This document shows positions 43,673 to 52,346 of a stretch of 64,000 nt of DNA, piece after piece. How positions within the stretch are numbered: position 1 is the stretch's first letter; each line of letters opens with the position of its first letter. Under the pieces are notes generated by a model. That model was given only the letters and a program-made list of their open reading frames with translations, was not told where the DNA came from and did not search any database. Position numbers and translations under genes: made by a program. Origin of the DNA: Micromonospora sp. NBC_00389 (lineage in GTDB: Bacteria > Actinomycetota > Actinomycetes > Mycobacteriales > Micromonosporaceae); the NCBI RefSeq assembly GCF_036059255.1, contig NZ_CP107947.1, positions 5,580,001 to 5,644,000 on the forward strand. Reading direction: 5' to 3'.

Positions 43673-44878
43673 GTGAGACGCACGATGTTCGGTCGCCCGC
43701 TGCGCGGCATCGCCTTCGACGTGGCCGTCGCCGGCGCGGTGGCGCTCCTCGGCCTGGCCGGGGCCGTGAACCAGCCGGGCGGCTGGGCGGCCACCCTGGT
43801 CGGCGTGGGGATGGCGGTGGCCCTGCTGTTCCGCCGCTCGTACCCGAGCGCGGTGACCGTGGTGATCGCGGCACTCGCCCTGGTCCAGGTAATCGCACAG
43901 TGGGGTCCGCTCGCCTACGACGTCGCCGTCCTGATCGCGCTCTACAGCGTGGTGAAGTACGGCCAGCGGCTGCGCGACGGGGTGCTCGCCGGCGCGGTCG
44001 CCGCCGTTGGCGTGCTGCTCGCCGCCGCGCAGACCCCCGGCGTCATCAAGTGGTGGGTGACCGCGCTGTGGTACGCGCTGGTCACCGGCGCGGTCTGGCT
44101 GGTCGCGCTGAACGTGCGAACCCGCCGCCTCTACGTGCTCAGCCTGGAGGAACGGGCCAGCACCCTCGAACGCGAACGGGAGGCCGAGTCGCGGGCGGCG
44201 GTCGCCGAGGAACGCACCCGGATCGCCCGCGAGCTGCACGACGTGGTGGCGCACAGCATGGCCGTGATGATCGTCCAGGCGGACGGGGCGCGCTTCATGC
44301 TCGACCGCGACCCCGAGCAGGCCCGGACGGCGGTGAAGGTGGTCGCGGACACCGGCCGGCAGGCCCTGGAGGAGATGCGCCGGCTGGTCGGCGTCCTGCG
44401 GGACGCTGGTCCCTCCGGCGCGGCCGGTTCGGTGGTGGCCGCCGACCCGGAGCACCGCCGGCTGGCCCTGACCGAGCTGCCCGACCTGCTGGCCCGGTTC
44501 CGTGACGCCGGGCTGCGCATCCGGCACACCGTCGACGGCGAGCCGCCGGCGCTGCCGCCGGGGCTGGAGCTGACCGTCTACCGGGTCGTGCAGGAGGCGC
44601 TGACCAACGCGCTCAAGCACGCCGGCGTCGGTGCCGGCGTCGAGGTGACCCTGACGTACGCCGCCGACGCCGTCGTGGTCCGGGTGGTCGACGACGGTCG
44701 CGGCCGGCCCGTGGTCAGCCCGGCGCCGTCCGGCGGTCACGGCCTGCTCGGCATGCGGGAGCGAGTGACGGTGTACGACGGCAGCCTCACCGCCGGCCCC
44801 CGGCTGGCCGGGGGCTGGCAGCTCGAGGCCCGGCTACCGCTACCGTCGGACAGCGCAACGGAGGTGATCGCGGCATGA
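43673..44878 (+). CDS. NarL-type sensor histidine kinase
   Basis: 401 aa from GTG 43673, eight bases after a TACGCT -10 (43659-43664); an in-frame GTG at 43667 would sit too near that box. Four membrane helices (~10-140) are followed by a short coiled coil. HisKA_3 'RIARELHDVVAHSMAVMIVQ' carries the phospho-acceptor His, and the HATPase_c part has 'VVQEALTNALKHAGVG', 'VVDDGRGRP' and 'GHGLLGMRERVTVYDGSL'. Stop overlaps the regulator start (ATGA). In this widespread type the kinase/regulator pair controls a neighbouring FtsX-type ABC exporter. Confidence 0.93.
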   Translation: MRRTMFGRPLRGIAFDVAVAGAVALLGLAGAVNQPGGWAATLVGVGMAVALLFRRSYPSAVTVVIAALALVQVIAQWGPLAYDVAVLIALYSVVKYGQRLRDGVLAGAVAAVGVLLAAAQTPGVIKWWVTALWYALVTGAVWLVALNVRTRRLYVLSLEERASTLEREREAESRAAVAEERTRIARELHDVVAHSMAVMIVQADGARFMLDRDPEQARTAVKVVADTGRQALEEMRRLVGVLRDAGPSGAAGSVVAADPEHRRLALTELPDLLARFRDAGLRIRHTVDGEPPALPPGLELTVYRVVQEALTNALKHAGVGAGVEVTLTYAADAVVVRVVDDGRGRPVVSPAPSGGHGLLGMRERVTVYDGSLTAGPRLAGGWQLEARLPLPSDSATEVIAA

Positions 44879-45540
44879 CGGTCCGGGTGGTGATCGTGGA
44901 CGACCAGGCGTTGGTACGCGCCGGGTTCCGGATGGTGCTGGACTCCCAGCCCGACCTGGAGGTGGTCGGGGAGGCCATCGACGGGGCGGACGCGCTGCGC
45001 GTGCTCGCCCGCACCGAGGCCGACGTGGTGGTGATGGACATCCGGATGCCGACCATGGACGGGGTCGAGGCGACCCGGCGGCTCTGCGCCGACCGCCCGG
45101 CCGGTCCACCCCGAGTGTTGGTGCTGACCACCTTCGACACCGAGGCGGACGCGTTCGCCGCGCTGCAGGCCGGGGCGAGCGGCTTCCTGCTCAAGAACGT
45201 CCCACCGGAGGAGCTGCTGGCCGCGATCCGGGTGGTGGCCGAGGGCGACTCGGTGGTCGCGCCGTCGATCACGCGGCGGCTGCTGGACCGGTTCGCCGGC
45301 CAGCTCGGCGCCGGCCCGACCGCCGACCCCCGGCTGGCGCAGCTCACCGAGCGGGAACGCGAGGTGCTGCTGCTGGTCGCGCAGGGGCTGTCCAACGCGG
45401 AGATCGCGGCGCGGGTGCACGTGGCCGAGGCGACGGTGAAGACCCACGTCGGGCGGATCCTGGCGAAGCTCCACCTGCGCGACCGGGTTCAGGCGGTGGT
45501 GCTGGCGTACGAGAGCGGGCTGGTCACGCCCGGCGGGTGA
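44875..45540 (+). CDS. NarL/LuxR response regulator
   Basis: 221 aa, ATG overlapping the kinase stop by four bases. Receiver domain with 'VVIVDDQALVRAGFRMVLDS' (acidic pair), 'DVVVMDIRMPTMDGVEATRR' (phospho-Asp), 'VLTTFDTEADAFAALQAGAS' and 'FLLKNVPPEELL' (Lys). LuxR HTH: 'LTEREREVLLLVAQGLSNAE', 'VHVAEATVKTHVGRILAKL'. The likely target is the ABC-type unit that starts ~150 bases downstream; a GTACGAC dyad lies between. Confidence 0.94.
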   Translation: MTVRVVIVDDQALVRAGFRMVLDSQPDLEVVGEAIDGADALRVLARTEADVVVMDIRMPTMDGVEATRRLCADRPAGPPRVLVLTTFDTEADAFAALQAGASGFLLKNVPPEELLAAIRVVAEGDSVVAPSITRRLLDRFAGQLGAGPTADPRLAQLTEREREVLLLVAQGLSNAEIAARVHVAEATVKTHVGRILAKLHLRDRVQAVVLAYESGLVTPGG

Positions 45541-45546
45541 CCCCGC

Positions 45547-45564
45547 GTACGACCTGAGTCGTAC
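45547..45564. promoter_or_regulatory. Dyad GTACGAC-ctga-GTCGTAC between regulator and FtsX unit
   Basis: Perfect 7-bp inverted repeat with a 4-base centre, seven bases past the response regulator stop and ~80 bases upstream of a TAACGT -10 (45643-45648). It may be the terminator of the kinase operon or the operator used by the regulator on the exporter unit. Confidence 0.45.
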
Positions 45565-45686
45565 CGGCCGGCGGGCACACCGCGGCCCGGGACGCACACA
45601 GGTCGAGCGCGCAGGTGGAGATCGACCGACCCTCGCCGGCCATAACGTCGGAGGGGTCCGATCCGCACCTCCACCGGGGAGCCCAC

Positions 45687-45770
45687 GTGTCCCTCGCACC
45701 TTCCACCCACGCCGGCACCGGCGTCGCGGTCACCACCCGTGACCTGGAATGCGGGGCGGTGACGGGATGA
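45687..45770 (+). pseudogene. 27-codon remnant of the ABC exporter ATPase
   Basis: A GTG with GGGGAG six bases upstream opens a 27-residue frame beginning 'MSLAPSTHAGTGVAVTTRDL' and ending 'CGAVTG'. The beginning is exactly what starts the ATPase of actinobacterial FtsX-type exporters (leader, then 'V.TRDL.K.YG'), but the Walker A, signature and Walker B regions are all missing. The TGA overlaps the ATG of the permease (ATGA), preserving the coupled start. The simplest reading is an in-frame internal deletion of ~650-700 bases that joined codon ~20 to the last ~7 codons. It could be translated as a leader peptide for the permease. Confidence 0.7.
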
Positions 45771-48247
45771 TCCGCCTGACTCTGCGCTCGCTGCGCGCCG
45801 AGGCGCTGCGCATGCTGCTCTCCGCGCTGGCCGTCGTGCTCGGTGTCGCGTTCATCGCCGGCACTCTGATCTTCGTCGACGGGATGCGCGCCGGCGCGTA
45901 CGACCGGGCCGGCACCTTCGACCGACACACCGACCTCGGCGTCTATCCGACCGGTACGAAACCGCTGCCCACCGGCCTCGTCGACCGGGTCCGGGCTCTC
46001 GACGGGGTGGCCGCCGCGGCCGGTGAACTGACCAACACCGGCGGCATCGTCGGCGCCGACGGTCGGCCGGTGCTCGGCTTCACCGTGCTCGTCGCCATTC
46101 CCACCGAGGACGCCCTGCGCTCGTACGACGTGGTCGCCGGCCGACTGCCCGACCGCGCCGGCGAGGTGGTGCTCGACGCGCCGACGGTGGCCGAGGAGGG
46201 CTTCGCCCTGGGCGCCCCGGTCCAGATCGGCGGCACCGGCGGCGCCGCCCGCCCGTACACCCTGGTCGGGACCGTCGACGTGGCTGGCACCACACGTGAC
46301 GTCGGCGGTCCGTTCATCGGCCTGGTCGGGCCGGACGCGCTCGCGGTCACCGGCGAGCGCGGATACGGCCGGATCATGATGGCGGCCCGGCCGGGCACCT
46401 CCGCCACCGCACTGGCCGACCGGGTACGCGCCACCGTCGGCGCCGACACCAGCGTGCGGAGCCGCCAGCAGATCCTCGACGACGCCGTCGACGAGGCGGT
46501 TCGTGACCTGGACCAGTTCACCATGGTGCTGATGATCTTCGCGGCGGTCGCTGTGGTGGTGGCCGGCTTCGTGATCGCCAACACCTTCGCGATCGTGCTG
46601 GCTCAGCGCACCCGGCGGACCGCGCTGCTGCGACTGGTCGGCGCGACCCGGGGGCAGGTCTTCCGGGCCACCCTGCTGGAGTCGGCGGTGATCGGGATGG
46701 TCGCCTCCGGGGTCGGGGTGCTGCTCGGGGTGGCGCTCGCCAGCGGAATTCGGCTGCTGACGTCCCGACTGGACGTGCCGGTCTCCGGCGGGCTGACCGT
46801 CACCGGATCGACCGTACTGACCGGCCTGCTGCTGGGCACCCTGCTCACCGTGGGCGCCGCCCTGCTACCGGCCTGGCGGGGGACTCGGGTCGCGCCGGTG
46901 GCCGCGCTCACCGACGCCGCGGTGCAGCCCAGCCGGGGCGCGGGTCGGCTCCGGCTGACCCTCGGTGCGGTGGTGCTGGCCGCCGGTGTCGCCGCGCTGG
47001 CTGGCGCCGCGAGCGCCGGTCAGGTGCTGCTGGTGGCTGTCGGAGGGGTGCTGGCCTTCTTCGGCATCGTGCTGTTCGGGCCGGTTCTCGTTCCCGCGCT
47101 GGTCCGGGCGTTCGGCTGGCCGGTCCGCCGTCTGGTCGGGGTGACCGCCGGGCTGGCCGTGGCCAACGCGGTCCGCAATCCCCGTCGGGTCGCCGCGACC
47201 GCCACCGCGCTGGTGATCGGGATCGGGCTGGTGTCGGCGTTCGTGGTCGGCGCACGCAGCACCAAGGACGGCATCGAACGCAGTGTGGACGCCGAGATCG
47301 GGACCGACTTCGTGGTCAGCGGAATCGGCTCGAACCTCCCCGCCGCGCTCGCTGGTGAGCTGGCGGCCCGTCCCGAGCTGGGTGTGGTGCACGAGCAGCG
47401 CAGCACGGTCGCCGCCGACATCGAGATCCGCGCCGCCCATCCGGCGTTGGTCGGCCGGACGCTGAGCGGCGTGCTGGCCGGCGAGGTCGGCCGGCTCGGG
47501 CCGGGTCAGGTGCTGGTGCACCGGGAGCTCGCGCAGGCGCGGGGTTGGCAGGTCGGCTCCCCGGTCACCGTCCGGGGGCGCCCGTTCCGGGTGGTCGCGG
47601 TGGTCGCCGACGACACGCCCGCCATGGCCGCCAGTGGTGCACCCGCCGGGCACGTCATCGAGATGGCCGACGCCGATTTCGCCGCGCTCTTTCCCGACCA
47701 GCGGGCCTTCCTGGCCGAGGCGGACCCAGCGGCCGGAGTGAGCGCCGAGCGGGCCCGGGACGCGATCGAGGCGGTGCTGGCCCGCTACCCGACGGTGAAC
47801 CTGATGGACCAGGGCGCGTACAAGAAGATGCTCACCGACACCGTGGACATGTTGCTGGCCTTCGTCACCGCGCTGCTCGGCCTCGCCGTGGTGATCGCCC
47901 TGTTCGGCGTGGCGAACACGCTGAGCCTGTCGGTGGTGGAGCGCACCCGGGAGAACGCGGTGCTGCGGGCGGTCGGGCTGACCCGGGGCCGGATGCGGGC
48001 CATGCTCGCCGTGGAGGTGGTGCTGGTGGCGCTGGTCGGCGCGGTGCTCGGAGTCGGGCTGGGCACCGGGGTCAGCGCCGCCGCCATGGCCCTGCTGGCC
48101 CGCCTGGGCGGGGACTTCCACGTGGTGCTGCCGCTCGGCCAACTCGGGCTGATTCTCGGCGGCGCGGTTCTGGCCGCCCTGCTCGTGTCGGTGCTGCCGG
48201 CCCGCCGGGCGCTGTCCCGGCCGGTCGTCGAGGCGCTCGGCGACTAG
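45767..48247 (+). CDS. FtsX/MacB-type ABC exporter permease without ATPase partner
   Basis: 826 aa. Start ATG 45767 overlaps the stop of the ATPase remnant. Layout: helix 1 ('MLLSALAVVLGVAFIAGTLI'), a MacB-like periplasmic domain (~40-235), FtsX core one (~250-375: 'FTMVLMIFAAVAVVVAGFVI', 'TRRTALLRLVGATRGQVFRA'), two central helices, a second periplasmic domain (~480-680), and FtsX core two (~690-815: 'ENAVLRAVGLTRGRMRAMLA'). This duplicated permease normally works with a MacB/LolD-like ATPase to export or extract lipid, peptide or antibiotic substrates. With the ATPase deleted it must use one encoded elsewhere or be non-functional. Confidence 0.92.
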   Translation: MIRLTLRSLRAEALRMLLSALAVVLGVAFIAGTLIFVDGMRAGAYDRAGTFDRHTDLGVYPTGTKPLPTGLVDRVRALDGVAAAAGELTNTGGIVGADGRPVLGFTVLVAIPTEDALRSYDVVAGRLPDRAGEVVLDAPTVAEEGFALGAPVQIGGTGGAARPYTLVGTVDVAGTTRDVGGPFIGLVGPDALAVTGERGYGRIMMAARPGTSATALADRVRATVGADTSVRSRQQILDDAVDEAVRDLDQFTMVLMIFAAVAVVVAGFVIANTFAIVLAQRTRRTALLRLVGATRGQVFRATLLESAVIGMVASGVGVLLGVALASGIRLLTSRLDVPVSGGLTVTGSTVLTGLLLGTLLTVGAALLPAWRGTRVAPVAALTDAAVQPSRGAGRLRLTLGAVVLAAGVAALAGAASAGQVLLVAVGGVLAFFGIVLFGPVLVPALVRAFGWPVRRLVGVTAGLAVANAVRNPRRVAATATALVIGIGLVSAFVVGARSTKDGIERSVDAEIGTDFVVSGIGSNLPAALAGELAARPELGVVHEQRSTVAADIEIRAAHPALVGRTLSGVLAGEVGRLGPGQVLVHRELAQARGWQVGSPVTVRGRPFRVVAVVADDTPAMAASGAPAGHVIEMADADFAALFPDQRAFLAEADPAAGVSAERARDAIEAVLARYPTVNLMDQGAYKKMLTDTVDMLLAFVTALLGLAVVIALFGVANTLSLSVVERTRENAVLRAVGLTRGRMRAMLAVEVVLVALVGAVLGVGLGTGVSAAAMALLARLGGDFHVVLPLGQLGLILGGAVLAALLVSVLPARRALSRPVVEALGD

Positions 48248-48279
48248 CAACCGGGCGGCGACGCGGAGGGACAGCCGCC

Positions 48280-48317
48280 GGCCGGCCCCGCCGTCTTCCC
48301 CGGCGGCGGGACCGGCC
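48280..48317. terminator. Terminator between FtsX and nucleotide-sugar dehydrogenase genes
   Basis: 14-bp stem with one mismatch (48280-48293 with 48304-48317) and a 10-base loop between convergent genes. Confidence 0.7.
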
Positions 48318-48330
48318 AGCGGTGCCGGGC

Positions 48331-49589
48331 CTACAGAAGCTCGACCATCGGGCCGGAGCACCGGTTGCGGGTGTCGAAGACGTAGCGGGCGTGCCGGACC
48401 ACCAGGTCGTAGTCGAAGCTGTCGTGGTCGGTGACCACCACCACCGCGTCGGCGGCCCGCACCTCCCGCTCGGTCAGCCCGACCACGGTCACCCCGGCGG
48501 GGATCTGGTGCGCCTCGGCGTACGGCTCGACCGCGTGGACCTGGGCACCGAGGGCAACCGGCGGGCCACGTCGACCGCGGGGGAGTCCCGCATGTCGCCG
48601 GTGTTCTTCTTGTACGCCAGCCCGAGCAGCAGCAGCCGGGCACCACTGACCGACCGGCCGGCCTTGTTCAGCCCTGCCATGATCCGCTGCGCGACGTGCT
48701 CGGGCATCTCGTGGTTGACGTCGTTGGCCAGCTCGATGAACCGGAACTGCCGGCCCAGGCGGCGCTTCACCTGCCAGGACAGGTAGCACGGGTCGATCGG
48801 CAGGCAGTGCCCGCCGACGCCGGGGCCGGGGCGGAACGGCAGAAAGCCGAACGGCTTGGTCTCGGCGGCATCGATCGCCTGCCAGACGTCGATGTCCAGG
48901 TGGTGCGAGAGCATGGTCAGCTCGTTGATCAGCGCGATGTTGACCTGGCGGAAGGTGTTCTCGATCAGCTTGGTCAGCTCGGCGACCTGGGTCGAGTCGA
49001 CCGGCACGGTGCGCTCCACGAGGCGCCGGTAGAACCCGTCCACCCGGGCCAGCGACGCCTGATCCACGCCCGAGACCACCTTCGGGGTGTTCTCCAGCCG
49101 CCAGGTCGGGTTGCCGGGGTCGATCCGCTCCGGGCTGTAGCCGAGGTGGAAGTCGCCGGGGCTCTGCAGCCCGCTGGCCGATTCCAGCAGCGGACGCAGC
49201 AGCTCCTGCGTGGTGCCCGGGTAGGTGGTCGACTCCAGGATCACCGTGCTGCCCGGCCGCACGTACGGGCCGATGCCGACGCCGGCCTGCTCGACGAAGC
49301 TCAGGTCGGGGGTTCCGTCGCGCAGTGGGGTGGGCACGGTGATGACGCAGAATTCGAAGCCCTCGGCATCGGTGTACGCGGTGCTGGGGTGGTACCGCCC
49401 ACTGCCCAGCGCCCGGCCCAGCCGGTCGGTCGGGATGTCCTCGACGAACGATTCGCCGGACGCGAGACGCTTCACCCGGTCGGCGTCGACGTCGAGGCCG
49501 ACGACGTCCAGCCCCGCCTCCACGGCACGCATGGCCAGCGGCAGTCCGACGTACCCCTGGCCGATCACGACCAGCTTCTCAGCACTCAC
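48331..49589 (-). pseudogene. UDP-glucose/GDP-mannose dehydrogenase family gene with a frameshift
   Basis: The 5' frame (49589 to ~48560) encodes the NAD-binding and central domains: 'LVVIGQGYVGLPLAMRAVEA', 'VITVPTPLRDGTPDL', 'ILESTTYPGTTQELL', 'ELTKLIENTFRQVNIALINE' and the catalytic Cys in 'GPGVGGHCLPIDP'. After 'MRDSPAVDVARRL' the frame changes. The UDP-binding C-terminal part ('ALGAQVHAVEPYAEAH', 'VVVVTDHDSFDYDLV') is in another frame ending at 48331. Two bases appear lost (or one gained) near 48553-48562. An intact gene would be ~420 aa, the normal length, oxidising a UDP-sugar such as UDP-ManNAc to its uronate. It may be a sequencing error or a real inactivation. Confidence 0.85.
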
Positions 49590-49708
49590 CCGGGCTCCTG
49601 CGGCAGATGGTGGAAATGACCTGCTGAGAGCCTAGAGGGGTCTTCGGTGCCGTAAGTCCGTTTTGGTGATACCGGTGCTGGTGGGGCTGATGAGCGGCAG
49701 TGGTCCGC

Positions 49709-51061
49709 TCAGCTGCCCGGCGGTGCCCCTGGTTCGGCCGGCGGGCTCGTGGTGGGGGTCGGCTCGACCGGCGTCGGGTCGGTCGTCGGGCCGCCCGTCG
49801 GGTCGGTCGTCGGGGGCGTGGTGGCGCTCGGCGACGGCGACGACGGGCTCGCCGTCTGGCTGGGCTGTGTGCTCGGCGTCGCGCTCACCGAGGCCGACGG
49901 GATGTTCTGGGGGGCGTGCGGCCGGTCCGGCCGGGTCGGATTCGTGATCTGCTCGTTCGCCGCCGGCAGGTCAACCTGGTCGGTCGGCGCCACGGTCGGC
50001 GAGGTGGTGGGCAGCTTGACCGCCGGGGCGTCCGCGTTCTTCGCCGCGCCCAGCGCCGTCACCAGGCCAGTCACGGCCACGAGCACGGTCGCCGCCGCGC
50101 CAACCAGCGCGCCCCGTCGACCGCGTCGACCGCCCGCCGGGGCGACCGCCGCGCCGACCGGCACGTCGGTACGGGTGCCCGGCCCGGCGTCGCGCAGCGG
50201 GACCGACGCCGCCATCGCAGTGGGCGGCTCCCCACCGGTCACCGCGGTCCGGGCCGCCTCGGCCATCGCCGCGCCACTGGTGAACCGCTCGAGCGGATCC
50301 TTGGCCAGTGCCCGGGACACCAGAGCGCGGACCGCCTCCGGAATCTCGTGCGGCAGCTCCGGCGGCTCGTCGTCCAGATGCCGGACGGCGACCTGGAGCG
50401 GGTTGTCGCCGGTGAACGGCGGACCGCCGGTGAGGCAGCAGTACGCGACCGCGCCGAGGGCGTAGATGTCGGTGGCACCGCTGACCGGCCGGCCGGCGGC
50501 CTGCTCGGGCGCCATGTAGAGGGCGGTGCCCGGCACCGCGTTGGTGCTGGTGATGCTGGTGACATTGGTGGAGCGGGCCACCCCGAAGTCCACCAGGACG
50601 ACGGTGCCGTCCTCGTGAACCAGTAGGTTGCTGGGCTTGACGTCGCGGTGCACGATGCCACCGCGGTGCGCCGCGTTCAGCGCCCGGGCCGCCTGAGCCA
50701 CGATCGACATCGTCTCGGTCACGTCGAGTCGGCCGGCCGACTCGATCCGCTTGGACAGCGGCTCGCCGTCGACGAACTCCATGACCAGGTAGTCCGCCCG
50801 GCTGCCGTCGGGCAGGTCGTCCTCGCCACAGTCGTAGACCTGCACGATGCCCGGGTGCCGCAGGGCCGCCATGATCCGCGCCTCGGCCCGGAACCGGGCG
50901 ATGAAATCGGGGTCGGAGACCAGCGCCGGCAGCAGGACCTTGACCGCGACCTGCCGGCCGAGGACCAGGTCAGTGCCACGCCAGACGTCGCCCATGCCGC
51001 CGGTGGCGACACGTTCGTCCAGGCGGTATCTACCGCTGAGCACGACCTCCGATGACAACAC
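49709..51061 (-). CDS. Membrane-anchored Ser/Thr protein kinase (Hanks type)
   Basis: 450 aa from GTG 51061, six bases after a TACGGT -10 (51068-51073, minus strand), so leaderless; the frame upstream is not coding-like. Kinase domain ~10-270: 'VATGGMGDVWRGTDLVLGR', Lys in 'VAVKVLLP', 'HRDVKPSNLLV' (catalytic loop), 'VLVDFGVAR' (DFG), 'GTALYMAPEQAAGRPVSGAT' and 'DIYALGAVAYCCLTG'. One transmembrane helix follows ('LVGAAATVLVAVTGLVTALG', ~355-375). The extracellular tail is low-complexity Pro/Thr/Ser with no PASTA repeats. Phosphorylates Ser/Thr targets; signal unknown. A small hairpin overlaps the stop codon. Confidence 0.95.
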   Translation of the reverse strand: MLSSEVVLSGRYRLDERVATGGMGDVWRGTDLVLGRQVAVKVLLPALVSDPDFIARFRAEARIMAALRHPGIVQVYDCGEDDLPDGSRADYLVMEFVDGEPLSKRIESAGRLDVTETMSIVAQAARALNAAHRGGIVHRDVKPSNLLVHEDGTVVLVDFGVARSTNVTSITSTNAVPGTALYMAPEQAAGRPVSGATDIYALGAVAYCCLTGGPPFTGDNPLQVAVRHLDDEPPELPHEIPEAVRALVSRALAKDPLERFTSGAAMAEAARTAVTGGEPPTAMAASVPLRDAGPGTRTDVPVGAAVAPAGGRRGRRGALVGAAATVLVAVTGLVTALGAAKNADAPAVKLPTTSPTVAPTDQVDLPAANEQITNPTRPDRPHAPQNIPSASVSATPSTQPSQTASPSSPSPSATTPPTTDPTGGPTTDPTPVEPTPTTSPPAEPGAPPGS

Positions 51062-51589
51062 AGCATTACCGTACCCAGAGTGGCGCTGAACGGCGCGCTG
51101 CGGTTGCTCGGCCGGGCGGTCCATACCACCGGTCCATCCGGTCTGACCTGTGTGGACGTGGTCGGTGTGTGACGAGACAGCGACGCCGTGTGACAAAAGC
51201 CGACACGCGGCGGCGTACGCTCGCTCACGACGCCGGAGAATCGTCCCGCGGCGCGCGTAGCGTCCGTAGGCCACCGCGCGTTACGGCAACGCGCCGCCCG
51301 AGCCGGTTGATAATTGTCACTCTTCCGTGACACGGTGCCAGCTTGTCGCCCCGTTGCTCCCCCTCCTAGCGTTAGCCCGGCTCAGGCCCGCTCGGGGCAG
51401 CGCGTCGACAACCGACCGTCATGGCGCTGGTCCAGACCACCAGCCCCGGCCACCGCGGACCCGGGCGCGATCAGAATCGGCGGAGGGCGGTGCGGTGCGG
51501 GAACTGATCCGGCCGACGGTCCGTGCCGTCCGGAACGCCCCGGCGCAACGGATCGGGCCGGGATGTCCCGGACGATCCGTGGTCCGCGG

Positions 51590-52330
51590 ATGAGCGGCGA
51601 GCTGTCGGACGCGGTCACCGCGGCGCAGGCCGGAGACGAGGACGCTTTCCGCTTCCTCTACCGCAGCCTCCAGCCCGGCCTGCTGCGCTACCTGACCGCC
51701 CTGGTCGGCGCGGATGCCGAGGACGTCGCATCGGAGACCTGGCTGCAGATATCCCGCGACCTGCCCAACTTCACCGGCGGTGAGTTCCGCGCCTGGACCG
51801 TGACCATCGCCCGCAACCGGGCGATGGACCACCTGCGCCGGCTGCGTCGGCGACCATCGGTGGCGGTTCCGGTGCAGGCGCTCGCCGAGTTGGCCGACGA
51901 CGCGGACACCGCCGAGCGGGCCGGCGAGACGGTCGGCACCGAGGCCGCCCTGGCACTGATCGCCACCCTTCCTCCCCGGGAGGCCGAGGCGGTTCTCCTA
52001 CGGGCCGTGATCGGGCTGGACGCGGAGTCCGCTGGCCGGGTACTGGGCCGCCGGGCCGGTGCCGTCCGGACCGCCGCCCACCGGGGTCTGCGGCGGCTCG
52101 CCGCCCTACTCGAACGGCAGGGCCTGGTCGCGCCGTTGCCCGGTGACGAGGGCACGGCGCCGCCGGTGGACGCCGAGGGCACGGTGCGGCCGGTGGACGC
52201 CGAGGGCACGGTGCCGCCGGTGGACGCCGAGGGCACCGTGCCGCCGGTCGGTGTCGAGGCGATGCCGCCGCCTCGTCAACGCGGCGGTCGATCCCGGCGG
52301 ACGTCGCGCGCCGAGCCGGCGGACGGCTGA
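51590..52330 (+). CDS. ECF-type RNA polymerase sigma factor with repetitive C-terminus
   Basis: 246 aa from ATG 51590; an in-frame ATG at 51563 is an alternative. Region 2: 'DEDAFRFLYRSLQPGLLRYL', 'DVASETWLQISRDLPNF', 'FRAWTVTIARNRAMDHLRRL'. Region 4: 'IATLPPREAEAVLLRAVIGL', 'VLGRRAGAVRTAAHRGLRRL'. After the sigma fold come about four copies of a nine-residue unit EGTVPPVDA and an Arg-rich end. Directs transcription of a stress regulon. The next gene starts 17 bases later and encodes a one-helix membrane protein that may act as its regulator. Confidence 0.9.
   Translation: MSGELSDAVTAAQAGDEDAFRFLYRSLQPGLLRYLTALVGADAEDVASETWLQISRDLPNFTGGEFRAWTVTIARNRAMDHLRRLRRRPSVAVPVQALAELADDADTAERAGETVGTEAALALIATLPPREAEAVLLRAVIGLDAESAGRVLGRRAGAVRTAAHRGLRRLAALLERQGLVAPLPGDEGTAPPVDAEGTVRPVDAEGTVPPVDAEGTVPPVGVEAMPPPRQRGGRSRRTSRAEPADG
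52148..52255 (+). repeat. Four tandem 27-bp units in the sigma factor gene
   Basis: Units at 52148-52174, 52175-52201, 52202-52228 and 52229-52255 encode EGTAPPVDA, EGTVRPVDA, EGTVPPVDA and EGTVPPVGV. The frame is kept because the unit is a multiple of three. Confidence 0.9.
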
Positions 52331-52346
52331 CGTGAGGGGATTCCGG

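Noticed and set aside
46865..48646. 593-residue minus-strand frame over the FtsX permease
   Set aside because: Shadow of the permease; Gln/Arg/His-rich and domain-free.
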